Shown here: positions 1 through 8,675 of the stretch, one piece after another
How the letters are laid out: each line of letters opens with the position of its first letter
Position numbering within the stretch: position 1 is the stretch's first letter
Assembly (NCBI RefSeq): GCF_005280295.1
Contig: NZ_CP040020.1
Coordinates: 2,418,001-2,482,000, forward strand
Reading direction: 5' to 3'
Length of the DNA: 64,000 nucleotides
Origin: Brevibacterium sp. CS2
GTDB taxonomy: Bacteria > Actinomycetota > Actinomycetes > Actinomycetales > Brevibacteriaceae
The notes under the pieces: model-generated
Told to the model about the DNA's origin: nothing
The model's input: only the letters and a program-made list of their open reading frames with translations
The model's database searches: none
Program-made: the position numbers and the translations under genes

Positions 1-589
1 AGCGGTCGAACAGCCGGTGGAGGATCTCCCCGGTCGCCCGCGCATCCGCCAGTGCCCGGTGGTCCGGGGCCACCGCGGTGCCGAAATGCGCGGCGAGTGT
101 GCCGAGCTTGTGGTTGACGACCTCTCCGCGGGGCACGACCTGGCGGGCGAGCTTGACGGTGTCGAGCACGGGCGGGTCCGGCCAGGCGTAGTCGAGCGAG
201 CTGCAGGCGGCCTTGAGGTAGCCGATGTCGAAGCCTGCGTTGTGGGCGACGAGGACGGATCCCCGCGCGAACTCGAGGAACGCGGGGAGCACCGAATCGA
301 GTTCCGGGGCGCCGGCGACCATGCCGTTGGTGATCCCGGTCAGTCGTTCGACGAACGGGGAGATCGTGCTCGTGCGCGGCCGGACCAGGGTGGAGAACTC
401 GCCGAGCACCTCGCCGCTGCGGAGCTTGACCGCGCCGATCTCGGTGATGTCGGTCGAGCCGGTCGTCTCGAGGTCGACGACGACGAAGGTCACCTCTTCC
501 AGCGGGGTGCCGAGATCGCTGAGGTCGAGCTGCCCGGAGCGCGGCCGCTCGTCCCGGTCGAAAGCCCTCGGGGCGCGGTGGATGGACAT
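1..589 (-). CDS. DEDDh 3'-5' exonuclease domain protein, partial (C-terminus outside window)
   Basis: The minus strand is open from an ATG at 589 to the window edge, giving 196 codons of an incomplete protein. The DnaQ-like exonuclease motifs are all visible: VDLETTG (ExoI, about residue 40), [12 protein letters not shown] (ExoII) and HRALADA (ExoIII with the catalytic His). The family removes nucleotides from DNA 3' ends. In actinobacteria this type of N-terminus commonly continues into a UvrC-like GIY-YIG half, so the missing part may hold a second nuclease domain; that is inference. An in-frame ATG at 598 is also possible, but AGG sits at a better distance from 589. Confidence 0.85.
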   Translation of the reverse strand, partial: MSIHRAPRAFDRDERPRSGQLDLSDLGTPLEEVTFVVVDLETTGSTDITEIGAVKLRSGEVLGEFSTLVRPRTSTISPFVERLTGITNGMVAGAPELDSVLPAFLEFARGSVLVAHNAGFDIGYLKAACSSLDYAWPDPPVLDTVKLARQVVPRGEVVNHKLGTLAAHFGTAVAPDHRALADARATGEILHRLFDR

Positions 590-676
590 GGCTGACATCC
601 TGCCACGCGGGACGGACACGGGGGTCGGGGATGCGGGCAGGGCGGCCGCCGGCGGGGCCGTGTCCGCACCTCCGTC

Positions 677-682
677 TAGGGT
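677..682 (+). promoter_or_regulatory. -10 box (TAGGGT) of the 690 upstream ORF and the 743 gene
   Basis: TAGGGT ends 7 bases before a GTG at 690, the spacing expected if transcription starts at or next to that GTG (leaderless mRNA). No clear -35 is visible. Confidence 0.45.
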
Positions 683-689
683 CTGGAAC

Positions 690-746
690 GTGCACCTGAC
701 ACCGTGCGTCGCAGCCGCGGCGCACCGATCGAGGAGGACCTCATGA
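690..746 (+). CDS. 18-codon leaderless upstream ORF, translationally coupled
   Basis: A GTG codon 7 bases downstream of a -10 box opens an 18-codon reading frame with one Cys (Thr-Pro-Cys at residues 4-6) and an Arg/Ser-rich end. Its TGA stop overlaps the ATG of the next gene as ATGA at 743-746. The Shine-Dalgarno sequence of the downstream gene (gaggagg, 731-737) lies inside this ORF. Ribosomes reading it would therefore affect initiation at 743, as in leader-peptide attenuation or coupling. It is too short to judge by similarity, and the call rests on promoter spacing and the overlap. Confidence 0.4.
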   Translation: MHLTPCVAAAAHRSRRTS

Positions 747-1042
747 TCATCGAATGCACCGATCCCGGCCACGGCACGGACGAGCGCACGGGCGCGGTCG
801 TGTGCCCGGACCCCGACTGCCTGGTCGCCGCCGTCCACTCCGGTCCGGATCCGATGGACCGACTGCCCGCCGTGCGCCCCGACTGGATCCTCGAGAGTCC
901 GGATCACCTCGATCGTCTCGAGGTCGAGGCGCTCGCGGTGCTCGGCGACTGCGGCCTCGTGCCGCAGGTCGTGGCGCCGGGGGAGGACGACCGGGAGGCC
1001 GACTACGTGCCCTTCGCTCCGGCGATCCGCCGGGTCGGCTGA
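743..1042 (+). CDS. Small Cys-containing hypothetical protein
   Basis: A 99-residue protein whose ATG at 743 is preceded by a strong gaggagg ribosome site 6 bases away. I do not recognise a family. The first 30 residues hold Cys5, a His and a CPDPDC pair, which looks like a small zinc-ribbon or knuckle; the rest is acidic and soluble, with no signal peptide or membrane segment. Its TGA abuts the stop codon of the convergent gene at 1043 with no spacer (the two stops form TGATCA). Expression is probably coupled to the 18-codon ORF upstream. Confidence 0.6.
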   Translation: MIIECTDPGHGTDERTGAVVCPDPDCLVAAVHSGPDPMDRLPAVRPDWILESPDHLDRLEVEALAVLGDCGLVPQVVAPGEDDREADYVPFAPAIRRVG

Positions 1043-1465
1043 TCAGACCTGCGCCCCGCCGCCGGGATCGCTGCGGTGCTCGGCCGGCAGGTTGAGGAAG
1101 AGCATGAGGCCCGAGGCCATGCTGATGCCGAGGAGCACGAGCACCGCGATGCCCGGCACGGGCCGGAAGAAGATCGCCATGACGAGGAGAGCGCCGACCC
1201 CGCCGACGAGCCCGACGACGGAGAGCACGAAGAGCGGGGGCGCACTGCGCCAGCCGATCCGCTCCGGGGCCGGTGGGACCCAGTCCTCGTCCTCCTCGAG
1301 CCGCTCGCGGATCTCGTCGGTGGACATCTCCGGGACGAAGCCCGACTGCGCCTCGATCCCGGACACCATGGACTCCCAGTCCGCATCCGGGATGCGCTCG
1401 GCGTCGGGCAGGCGTTCGCGATCCGGGTCACCGGAGGATCCCGGGAGGCCGCCGGAGCCGGTCAT
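1043..1465 (-). CDS. Two-TM membrane protein, hypothetical
   Basis: A 140-residue protein. The first half is soluble and acidic (many Glu/Asp, ending near a VPPAPERIGW segment). The second half has two hydrophobic helices, about residues 78-98 and 104-122, separated by a short FFRPVPG loop. I do not recognise a named family. The ATG at 1465 overlaps the TGA of the upstream esterase gene as ATGA, so the two are translated from one mRNA and may act together at the membrane. A longer frame runs upstream to 1687, but it lies inside the esterase gene and is rejected. Confidence 0.7.
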   Translation of the reverse strand: MTGSGGLPGSSGDPDRERLPDAERIPDADWESMVSGIEAQSGFVPEMSTDEIRERLEEDEDWVPPAPERIGWRSAPPLFVLSVVGLVGGVGALLVMAIFFRPVPGIAVLVLLGISMASGLMLFLNLPAEHRSDPGGGAQV

Positions 1466-2274
1466 GGCCGAGACCTCGGGGAGTCCGCGGCGGCGTCGCG
1501 CATGCGGCGGATCTCGGTGAGGACGAGGGACGCGTCGTAGTCGAGTGTGGCGACGTGGCGACTGCGGCGCAGGGAGACCGTGCGCACCGGCCCGGCGAGC
1601 CGGGCGCGCAGCTGTCGCGCCGACCACGGTCCCACGACGTTGTCGGTGCCCGACTGGCAGATGACCGTGGGCACGGTGATCCGCCACAGGCGCTGCAGCA
1701 GTGAGCGCTGGCCGCGCTGCATCGAAGCGATGGCGCGCAGCGGGGTGCGCGGGTAGGCGACCTCGTCCTGGTCGGGCAGCTCGATGTCGTTGCCGATCGC
1801 CGCGACGCTCGGCACGAGGTGCTGAAGGAGGGGGAGCGCGGTCCGCAGCGGGGAATCGACCCGCAGGGCAGGATTGACGAGGACGAGGCCGAAGATCTCA
1901 CCGAGCGCGCCCTCCCGGTCGCCTGCCGGAGCGGCTGCGGCGAGTTCGAGGGCGAGTGCCCCGCCCATCGAGAGGCCCGCCACGACGACTGCGGAGTGGC
2001 GCCCGCGGAGGTCGGCGAGCTCGCGCGCCGCCGCAGTGCGCCAGTCGGCCCAGGTGGCAGCGTTGAGATCCTGCCAGACGGTGCCGTGTCCCGGCAGCAG
2101 CGGAACACGCACCGCGGTGCCGTCGGCGATGAGCTGCTCGGCGATCGGCCGCCAGGCGGCGGGGGAGCCGGTGATGCCGTGGAGCAGCAGCACGCCGACC
2201 TCGGACGGGGCGTCAAAGGTCAGCGCGGAGGCCGGGCGCTCGGCTGCGATCGTGCTTCCGGGAGGTGCCGTCAT
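1462..2274 (-). CDS. Alpha/beta hydrolase (carboxylesterase/monoacylglycerol lipase-like)
   Basis: A 270-residue single-domain alpha/beta hydrolase. The oxyanion-hole motif HGITGSP is near residue 37 and the nucleophile elbow GLSMGG carries the catalytic Ser at about residue 105. A late CQSGTDNVV segment probably supplies the acid and RRSRHVATLD the His. These enzymes hydrolyse short acyl esters or monoglycerides in the cytoplasm. There is no signal peptide. It shares an ATGA overlap with the following membrane protein gene and is divergent from the acyltransferase at 2471, which also suggests lipid metabolism. Start chosen at the ATG before the conserved N-terminus. Confidence 0.85.
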   Translation of the reverse strand: MTAPPGSTIAAERPASALTFDAPSEVGVLLLHGITGSPAAWRPIAEQLIADGTAVRVPLLPGHGTVWQDLNAATWADWRTAAARELADLRGRHSAVVVAGLSMGGALALELAAAAPAGDREGALGEIFGLVLVNPALRVDSPLRTALPLLQHLVPSVAAIGNDIELPDQDEVAYPRTPLRAIASMQRGQRSLLQRLWRITVPTVICQSGTDNVVGPWSARQLRARLAGPVRTVSLRRSRHVATLDYDASLVLTEIRRMRDAAADSPRSRP

Positions 2275-2470
2275 GCGTTCCAGAATGCCACACCGCGCCG
2301 CAGCCGCAGAGAGCCCGTGCTTCCTCACTGGAAGGGCGTCGGTGACGCACAGCCCAGAGGCGGCGAGTGTGCGGTGGGTGCGGTGGGCGCGGTGCCGATC
2401 GCAGCGGATCCGAGGACGCCTCCGTGTAGTAGTCTCGGACCGTTCGACCGCCCGTGTGGAAAGGGACACC

Positions 2471-3271
2471 GTGTTCTACTGGCTGCTCAAGACCATCGTC
2501 GTCGGGCCGGTCGCGCGTGCCCTGTTCCGGCCGTGGGTGCGCGGGCTGGAGAACATCCCGGAGACCGGCGGTGCGATCATCGCGGGCAACCACCTGTCCT
2601 TCATCGACTCGATCTTCGTGCCGCTGGCGGTTCCCCGGCCGGTCGTCTACCTCGCGAAGAACGACTACTTCGTCGGCCGCGGGATCAAGGGCACGGTGAC
2701 CCGGTGGTTCTTCAAGCTCACCAACCAGTTGCCGATCGACCGGTCCGGGGGCTCGGCCTCGGAGGCCTCGCTCGACGCCGGGCTCAGGGTGCTCCGCCGC
2801 GGGGACCTCCTGGGGATCTACCCCGAGGGCACCCGCAGCCCCGACGGGCGGCTGTACCGCGGGCGGACCGGGATCGCGCGCCTCGTCATGGAGGCCGGCG
2901 TGCCCGTGGTGCCCGTCGCGCTCATCGGCACCGACAAGGTGCAGCCCGAGGGACGGACCATCCCGCGCCTGCGTCGGGTGGGGATCGTGTTCGGCAAGCC
3001 GCTCGACTTCAGCGAGTACGCCGGCATGCAGGGTGACCGGTTCCTGCTGCGCTCGGTGACCGACGAGATCATGTACGAGATCCTGCGCCTGTCCGGGCAG
3101 GAGTACGTCGACACCTATGCCTCATCGGTGAAGACGAAGCTGCTGACCTCGACCAAGCCGACGAACCGGACCGAGGAGACCTCCGGGAACGCCGCCGGGA
3201 ACGCCGCCGGGAGCGGATCCGTCGGCGGCGAGGCCGCCGGTGGGGCGCCTGCGACGGCTGCTCCGCGGTGA
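2471..3271 (+). CDS. 1-acyl-sn-glycerol-3-phosphate acyltransferase (PlsC family)
   Basis: A 266-residue acyltransferase that would move an acyl group to lysophosphatidic acid at the membrane during phospholipid synthesis. The catalytic NHLSFID motif (HX4D) is at about residues 44-50, followed by a FVGR-type motif, then YPEGTRS (substrate phosphate binding) and VPVVPVALIGTDK. The GTG at 2471 follows ggaaaggg at ribosome-site distance; a TAGTCT at 2430-2435 may be the -10. The C-terminal 50 residues are a low-complexity Gly/Ala/Asn tail (GNAAGNAAG) not needed for catalysis. Specificity (lysophosphatidate or another lysolipid) cannot be read from sequence. Confidence 0.9.
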   Translation: MFYWLLKTIVVGPVARALFRPWVRGLENIPETGGAIIAGNHLSFIDSIFVPLAVPRPVVYLAKNDYFVGRGIKGTVTRWFFKLTNQLPIDRSGGSASEASLDAGLRVLRRGDLLGIYPEGTRSPDGRLYRGRTGIARLVMEAGVPVVPVALIGTDKVQPEGRTIPRLRRVGIVFGKPLDFSEYAGMQGDRFLLRSVTDEIMYEILRLSGQEYVDTYASSVKTKLLTSTKPTNRTEETSGNAAGNAAGSGSVGGEAAGGAPATAAPR

Positions 3272-3470
3272 CGGCGACCCGCCGATGCTGGTCGCTCCCC
3301 GGTGCGGGCGCACCGGCCGTCACCGCGGAGAGATTCCGGTCGCTCGGCGTTCGATTACTCCGGTAACGGCGACACGCCGAATCGTTATCCCGTGCTTCGT
3401 TGTCCGCGCCCGCACCAGCGCATAAGTTCAAGGGTGTAACTTTCCCTGGGTCCGCGAGCGCCCGGTGCGG

Positions 3471-3476
3471 TAGAAT
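3471..3476 (+). promoter_or_regulatory. -10 box (TAGAAT) upstream of the MerR gene
   Basis: TAGAAT lies 67 bases before the GTG start at 3544 and is the best sigma-A-like -10 in the 272-bp gap from 3272 to 3543. It would give a leader of about 60 bases with a strong aaggaggag site at 3530-3538. Otherwise I see nothing in this gap. Confidence 0.45.
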
Positions 3477-3543
3477 CACTGGAGACAACCGATCCGGTGC
3501 TCGCAGGCCCTGCTTCCCCCAGGGACATGAAGGAGGAGTCGGT

Positions 3544-4119
3544 GTGAACCGCTCAAGTCAGGAACAGGCCCGTTCCACAGCAGTGCCGCCGGCCGCGCAG
3601 GGTCTGCTGTTCGACGACGATCTGCCTGTGCTCGACGAGGAGGCCGGCTACCGCGGTCCCACCGTCTGCCGCGTCGTCGACATCACCTACCGTCAGCTCG
3701 ACTACTGGGCACGGACGGATCTGGTGGTCCCGAGCATCCGCACCGCGACCGGCTCCGGCTCGCAGCGCCTCTACAGCTTCCGCGACATCCTCGTGCTCAA
3801 GATCGTCAAGCGCCTCCTCGACACCGGTGTGTCCCTCAACCAGATCCGGGTGGCCGTCGGCCACCTGCGTGAGCGGGGCGTCGACGACCTCTCGCAGATC
3901 ACGCTCATGAGCGACGGCTCGAGCGTCTTCGAATGCACCTCCGCCGACCAGGTCATCGACCTCGTGCAGGGCGGCCAGGGCGTGTTCGGCATCGCCGTGG
4001 GCCGGGTCTGGCGCGAGGTCGAGGGCACCCTGTGCGAACTCCCGAGCGAACGTCCTGAGGACGAGGTCGAGATCGTCGACGAGCTCGCCGCCCGGCGCGC
4101 CGCACGCAAGTCCAGCTGA
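3544..4119 (+). CDS. MerR family transcriptional regulator, Rv1830 (ResR) type
   Basis: A 191-residue MerR-type DNA-binding protein. The winged HTH starts near residue 40 (ITYRQLDYWARTDLV), followed by the SGSQRLYSFRDI recognition wing and a long helix. The C-terminal half, with VQGGQGVFGIAVGRVWREVE, closely matches my recollection of the mycobacterial Rv1830 family, whose members affect cell growth and division genes. No Cys-based metal site is evident. The GTG at 3544 follows an aaggaggag ribosome site. Usual neighbours of this family (garA and another merR) are not in the window, so its targets here are unknown. Confidence 0.88.
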   Translation: MNRSSQEQARSTAVPPAAQGLLFDDDLPVLDEEAGYRGPTVCRVVDITYRQLDYWARTDLVVPSIRTATGSGSQRLYSFRDILVLKIVKRLLDTGVSLNQIRVAVGHLRERGVDDLSQITLMSDGSSVFECTSADQVIDLVQGGQGVFGIAVGRVWREVEGTLCELPSERPEDEVEIVDELAARRAARKSS

Positions 4120-4152
4120 GGCAGGAGAGCCCCAGCAGCAGGACCCGCTGAC

Positions 4153-4191
4153 GATGAAGGGCCGTGATGATCATCATCACGGCCCTTCATC
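4153..4191. terminator. Bidirectional terminator between MerR and ParA genes
   Basis: Two perfectly complementary 19-base arms (4153-4171 and 4173-4191) around one central base, placed between convergent genes. It begins 33 bases after the MerR stop and ends 18 bases from the ParA-like stop. The near-zero loop means the real stem is a few pairs shorter. Confidence 0.85.
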
Positions 4192-4209
4192 ATGCCCGGC
4201 GGTGCAGCG

Positions 4210-5571
4210 TCAGAACCGCTTCTTCTCCCGCGCGCGGCGGGCGCGGCGGGACTCGAAGCTCTCCTCGTGCTCGCCGGCCTGGCGCTCACCGGTGCCGCCG
4301 GAGGTCGGACGCGCGGCGCTCGATGGGGGATCGGCGGGCTTCTTCGGCTCGCCGGCCGCCCGGCTCCCGCTACCCCGGGCCGAGCTCTGCGGAGCACCGG
4401 CTGCGGAGCGCGGGGGAGACGCCGCGTCGACTCCGGCCGGGGACTCGCCGGCGGTGGCGGATGCGGACCCCGGTGCGGATGCGGTCCCGGGTTCGCCGGC
4501 AGCGTCCTGTTCGGTCGCGGGGGAGTCGTCGTCCCTCTCGGTCGCTGTGGAGACCTTCTTCCCGTCGGCCGCCGAGGAGCCATCCTTCTCGGTCCCGGGT
4601 TCCGGGGGAGTCGTGGATGCTGAGGGCTTCGAGGCCGCCGCATCGTCCGTCTGCTCCGCGACGCCTGCGGCGTCGACGGATCCCGGCGCGGCATCGTCCT
4701 TCGCGGGGCTCTCCTGCGACGGCCCGTTCTGCGCGGAGTCGCCAGTGGCAGCGTCCCCGGCCCCGCCCTGCGGGGCGCCGGGCCGGCGCATCTTCTCGCT
4801 GCGGAGCGCGCGGTCGAGGATCCGGTCGAAGGCGGAGGCGAGCTCCGCTGCCGGACGGCCCGGCCACGAGTGGATGGGCCGCGCCGAGCCCTGGGCCTGC
4901 TGGAGCACGGTGCGCTCCGGGAGCGGGGGAGTGATGACGAGCGGGCCGAACATCTCCTTGAGCTCGGTGAAGCGGTAGGCGTGCTCACGTGAGTTCGGTC
5001 GAACCCGGTTGACGACGATGCCGAGCGGCTGCAGGCTCTGCGCGTTGCGGCGGCGGAGCTCCTCGGTGGCGCGCAGCGCGCGGTCGGCTGCGGCGACGGA
5101 GAACAGGCCCGGCTCGGTGACGATGAGGACGCGGTCGCTCGCCGTCCAGGCGGCGCGGGTGAGTCCGTTGAGGGAGGGCGGGCAGTCGATGAGGACGAGC
5201 CGGTAGCCGCTCGACACCTTGGCGATCGCGTCCTTGAGACGGCGCAGGTACCGGTCCGTGAGCGAGGGCCGGTCGAACTCGGCGGCACGCGGGGAGCCGG
5301 GGATGACATCGATGTGGCCGGGGCGGTCGCCCACCCAGCCGCTCGGCACGACCGCGCGGTCGAGGATCCGCGACTTCGGTGCGGCGAGGACGTCGGCGAT
5401 GTCGACCTCGGTGGTCACCGGGACGTCGAGGCCCGTGGAGGCGTCGGCCTGCGGATCGACGTCGACGACCAACGTCGGGATGCCCCGGCTGTAGGCGGCC
5501 GAGGCCAGGCCGAGGGTGACGGAGGTCTTTCCGACCCCGCCCTTGAGACTGGAGACACTGAGGACGAGCAC
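4210..5571 (-). CDS. ParA/MinD-like ATPase with long disordered C-terminal tail
   Basis: A 453-residue protein. Residues 1-255 are a ParA ATPase: deviant Walker A KGGVGKTS at 10-17 with the signature lysine, a VDVDPQADAS motif, and LIDCPPSLNGL (Walker B) near 135. Residues 260-453 are low-complexity Ala/Glu/Ser/Pro/Asp and end in a basic REKKRF. No parB follows, so this is probably not the chromosome-partition ParA. It resembles the orphan ParA-like proteins of actinobacteria (PldP/Rv1708 type) that position division or cytoskeletal components. The start is GTG at 5571 with a poor ribosome site. The tail may hold a partner-binding or membrane/nucleoid-binding end. Confidence 0.85.
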   Translation of the reverse strand: MLVLSVSSLKGGVGKTSVTLGLASAAYSRGIPTLVVDVDPQADASTGLDVPVTTEVDIADVLAAPKSRILDRAVVPSGWVGDRPGHIDVIPGSPRAAEFDRPSLTDRYLRRLKDAIAKVSSGYRLVLIDCPPSLNGLTRAAWTASDRVLIVTEPGLFSVAAADRALRATEELRRRNAQSLQPLGIVVNRVRPNSREHAYRFTELKEMFGPLVITPPLPERTVLQQAQGSARPIHSWPGRPAAELASAFDRILDRALRSEKMRRPGAPQGGAGDAATGDSAQNGPSQESPAKDDAAPGSVDAAGVAEQTDDAAASKPSASTTPPEPGTEKDGSSAADGKKVSTATERDDDSPATEQDAAGEPGTASAPGSASATAGESPAGVDAASPPRSAAGAPQSSARGSGSRAAGEPKKPADPPSSAARPTSGGTGERQAGEHEESFESRRARRAREKKRF

Positions 5572-5639
5572 AGTCCAACGTTAGCCGATATCCCACCCCG
5601 GATCATGACGACGCACGCAGGAGCGCGCACCGGGTTCGC

Positions 5640-8600
5640 TCAGCCGGGGATCTCGACCCGGATGCGCGAACCCGTGGGGGACGCCTCGAGCACGATCTGG
5701 TTCGGGATCGCCTGCTGCATCCCCTGGACGTGGGAGATCACCCCGACGGTGCGACCGCCCTCGCGCAGCTCCTCGAGGATCCCGATGACCTCGGCGAGGG
5801 TGTCCGGGTCGAGGGTGCCGAAGCCCTCGTCGATGAACAGCGAATCGAGCTCGATCCCCCCGGCGGTCGACTTCACGGTGTCGGCGAGCCCGAGGGCGAG
5901 CGCGAGGGCGGCCATGAAGCTCTCCCCGCCCGACAGCGTCCGCGGGTCGCGCCGCTCCTGGGTGAAGCCGTCGACGACCTGCAGGCCGAGTCCCGCACGC
6001 TTCTCCCGCCGGTGGATGACGTCGTCGTGGACGAGGGAGTAGCGACCCCGGCTCATCACCCGCAGCCGCTCCGAGGCGTTCGCGGCGACGTCGGCGAACA
6101 GAGCGACGAGCGCGTAGGACGACAGCGAGATCCGCCGCAGGTTGTCCGGGCTCGTCGCCTGCACGAGGCCGGCCAGTGCCACGTCTGCCCGGAGTTCGCC
6201 GAGCTCGTCCTCCTCGACCGCGGCCTCGTCGAGGAACGTCGTGCGGAGCCCGGTGATATCGCGGCAGCGATCCTCGGCGACTGCGAGGGATTCGACGGCC
6301 CGGCGGGCCCGCTCCCGGAACCGCACCTCCGCGTCCTCCGCGCGGGCGCAGGCGGAGAGCAGCTCCTCCTCCGGTGCGGTGTCGCGCGAGGCAGCCGGGA
6401 ACCACGCCGACTCCCGCATCACGGTGATGCGGGTGAGGAGAGCCTGGTGCTGCGCCGCCTGGGAGGAGAGCACATCCGGGTCGAGGTTGCGGGCGCTGAG
6501 GAGCTCCGATTCGGAGGTGAAGGGCGAGGCCCGCAGCGCCGTGTCGTACTCCGTCTGCCGCGTGGCCACCTCGCTCGCGGCGTCCGCGGCGGCGGCACTG
6601 GCTCGCCCGGCCGCCTGAGCGGCCGCGGTGAGTGCGGTGCCGGTCGCTGCGGCTTCCTCCGCGGCCGCCCATGACTCCGGCACCGCGTGCCCGGTGCGTC
6701 GGAGGACCTCGCGGGCGGAGGCGGCTTCGGACTCGTCGAGCTCAGCGATCTGCTCGGCGAGGGATTCGGACCGCGCGTGCAGGCGGGTGAGCTCCGTCGA
6801 CAGGCGCTGTGCTTCGCCGTCGAGCGCATCAGCGCGGGTCGCGAGGCGATCGGCCTCCGTGCGGAGCCGGTCGAGATCGGCGGTCTGCGTTTCGAGCGCC
6901 TCGACCTGCTGCGCGGCTGCGGCCCTGGCGCGGGAGGCATCGTCGACCGAGCCGTCACCGGCGGTGGCCCGCGCAGCGGCGTGCTGCTCCTCGAGCCGGG
7001 TGCTCCGGTCCTGAGCCGCGGTCAGTGCGGCCTGCCGCGACTCCCAGGTGGAATGGGCGCGCTCCTCGTCCTCTCGGGTGACGGAATGCGAGTCCGCTGC
7101 GGCCGGGTGCGGGTGTTCGGTCGATCCGCAGACGGGGCATTCGGCCCCGGCTTCCAGTGCGGCGGAGAGCTCCGCGGCGATCCCGGTGATGCGGCGGCGA
7201 CGGATGTCCTCGTAATCCGTGCGAGCGCGGTCCCGATCGGTGCGCCGGGATCCGACCTCGGTGCGCGCATCGGCCAGCCGGTCGGCCAGGCGGTCGCGGA
7301 GCTCGGCGGACTCGAGCTGCTCCGCGGCCCGACGGAGGTTCGCGCGCTCCTTCTCGAGTGCGGCGCGCACGGTGGGTTCGGCGGCGAGTGCGGTCGCGGT
7401 CTCGGTGCGCCGGCGGGCCTCCGCCTGCTGGAGCTCGGCGTGCTCCCGGAGCCGTGCCGACTGCGTGGTGATCGCCTCCTCGCAGTCCCGAGCTGCAGCG
7501 CGTAGGGATTCGCCGCGCTCGAGTGCTCTGCGAAGCGTCCGGGCCGCTTCCGCGACCCCGCGCCCGAGCTCTGCGAGCTCCTCCCAAGAGGTGTCGGGGT
7601 CGACCTCCGGCAGGGTCGCGAGCGCGGCCTCGAGGCGCCCGCGCTCAGCGCGCGCCGATTCTGTGCGGGTGTCCCGCGTGCGCTCGGCGGCGCGGAGCTC
7701 ACGGTGCAGCGGCAGCACCGCGCCGGCAGCCCGGGCGAGCGCCTGCTGCTCACGGATCCGGTCGCGGTCGCCCGCCCCGCCCTCGTAGTCCTGTTCGAGC
7801 TTCCGCAGCCCGGTGAGCTCCCGGCGGGCGGTGAGGCGCTCCGCGGCGGCACCGGCCGCCTCCGCCGCCCGTTCCCAGGCCGCCTGACTGAGATCCCGGC
7901 CGGCCACGGCGAGGTTCCGGCGCTCGGCGCAGATCGCCGTGCTCGGCCCGAGCACGGCGTCGACATCGGCGACGCCCGGGTGCTCGACCGCAGGGCGGGG
8001 GAGGTCCTCGCCGTGGACGGCGAGCGCCCGGTCGACGAGTGCTGTGCGCCCGGCGGACACCTCGGTCATCCGGGTGCGCGCCGCCCGGGCGGAGTCGGCG
8101 AGGACCCGTTCGACGGCGGTGAAGTGCTCGGTGTCGAAGAGCCGCCGCAGGATGGGTTCGCGCTCCTGCGGTGCGGCGCGGAGGAAGGCGGCGAACCCGC
8201 CCTGGGGGAGGAGGACGATCTTGGTGAACTGCTCGGCGTTGAGGCGCAGTGCCCGATTGACGTGGGCCTGGACCTCGTTCATCGTGCGGCCGAGTCCGGC
8301 CCACGCGGTGCCGTCCCACTGGAGCAGGGACACCGCCGGTCGCTGCGTGACCGTGCCGGAGCCGCGCTGCTTGGGCCGTTCGTAGGCCGGGCTGCGTTCG
8401 ATCCGATAGCGCCGGCCGCGCGCACTGAAGTCGAGGACGACCGTCGTCGGGGTGGTCGGAGCGGCGAACTGGGAGCGCAGCTGTCCGGCGTCGTTGCGGG
8501 CCCCCGGCACGGTCCCGTAGAGGGCGAAGACGATGGCATCGAGGACGGTCGTCTTCCCCGAGCCGGTGGGCCCGTGGATGAGGAAGAGGCCGTCCCCGGC

Positions 8601-8675
8601 GAGGGCGTCGAAGTCGACCTCCGCGGTCTCCGCGAACGGTCCGAAGGCCGAGAGCGTCAGCGTGTGCAGTCTCAT
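5640..8675 (-). CDS. sbcC: Exonuclease subunit SbcC (Rad50-like ATPase)
   Basis: A 1011-residue SMC-like ATPase that works with SbcD to cut hairpins and process DNA ends. Walker A GPTGSGKTT is at 35-43. Two very long coiled-coil arms flank a zinc hook CPVC at about 513-516. The ABC signature LSGGESF is near 913 and Walker B LFIDEGFGTLD near 943. The length fits the family. The ATG at 8675 overlaps the sbcD stop as ATGA, so the two subunits are made in equal amounts. The C-terminus ends in a short post-H-loop segment. Confidence 0.96.
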   Translation of the reverse strand: MRLHTLTLSAFGPFAETAEVDFDALAGDGLFLIHGPTGSGKTTVLDAIVFALYGTVPGARNDAGQLRSQFAAPTTPTTVVLDFSARGRRYRIERSPAYERPKQRGSGTVTQRPAVSLLQWDGTAWAGLGRTMNEVQAHVNRALRLNAEQFTKIVLLPQGGFAAFLRAAPQEREPILRRLFDTEHFTAVERVLADSARAARTRMTEVSAGRTALVDRALAVHGEDLPRPAVEHPGVADVDAVLGPSTAICAERRNLAVAGRDLSQAAWERAAEAAGAAAERLTARRELTGLRKLEQDYEGGAGDRDRIREQQALARAAGAVLPLHRELRAAERTRDTRTESARAERGRLEAALATLPEVDPDTSWEELAELGRGVAEAARTLRRALERGESLRAAARDCEEAITTQSARLREHAELQQAEARRRTETATALAAEPTVRAALEKERANLRRAAEQLESAELRDRLADRLADARTEVGSRRTDRDRARTDYEDIRRRRITGIAAELSAALEAGAECPVCGSTEHPHPAAADSHSVTREDEERAHSTWESRQAALTAAQDRSTRLEEQHAAARATAGDGSVDDASRARAAAAQQVEALETQTADLDRLRTEADRLATRADALDGEAQRLSTELTRLHARSESLAEQIAELDESEAASAREVLRRTGHAVPESWAAAEEAAATGTALTAAAQAAGRASAAAADAASEVATRQTEYDTALRASPFTSESELLSARNLDPDVLSSQAAQHQALLTRITVMRESAWFPAASRDTAPEEELLSACARAEDAEVRFRERARRAVESLAVAEDRCRDITGLRTTFLDEAAVEEDELGELRADVALAGLVQATSPDNLRRISLSSYALVALFADVAANASERLRVMSRGRYSLVHDDVIHRREKRAGLGLQVVDGFTQERRDPRTLSGGESFMAALALALGLADTVKSTAGGIELDSLFIDEGFGTLDPDTLAEVIGILEELREGGRTVGVISHVQGMQQAIPNQIVLEASPTGSRIRVEIPG

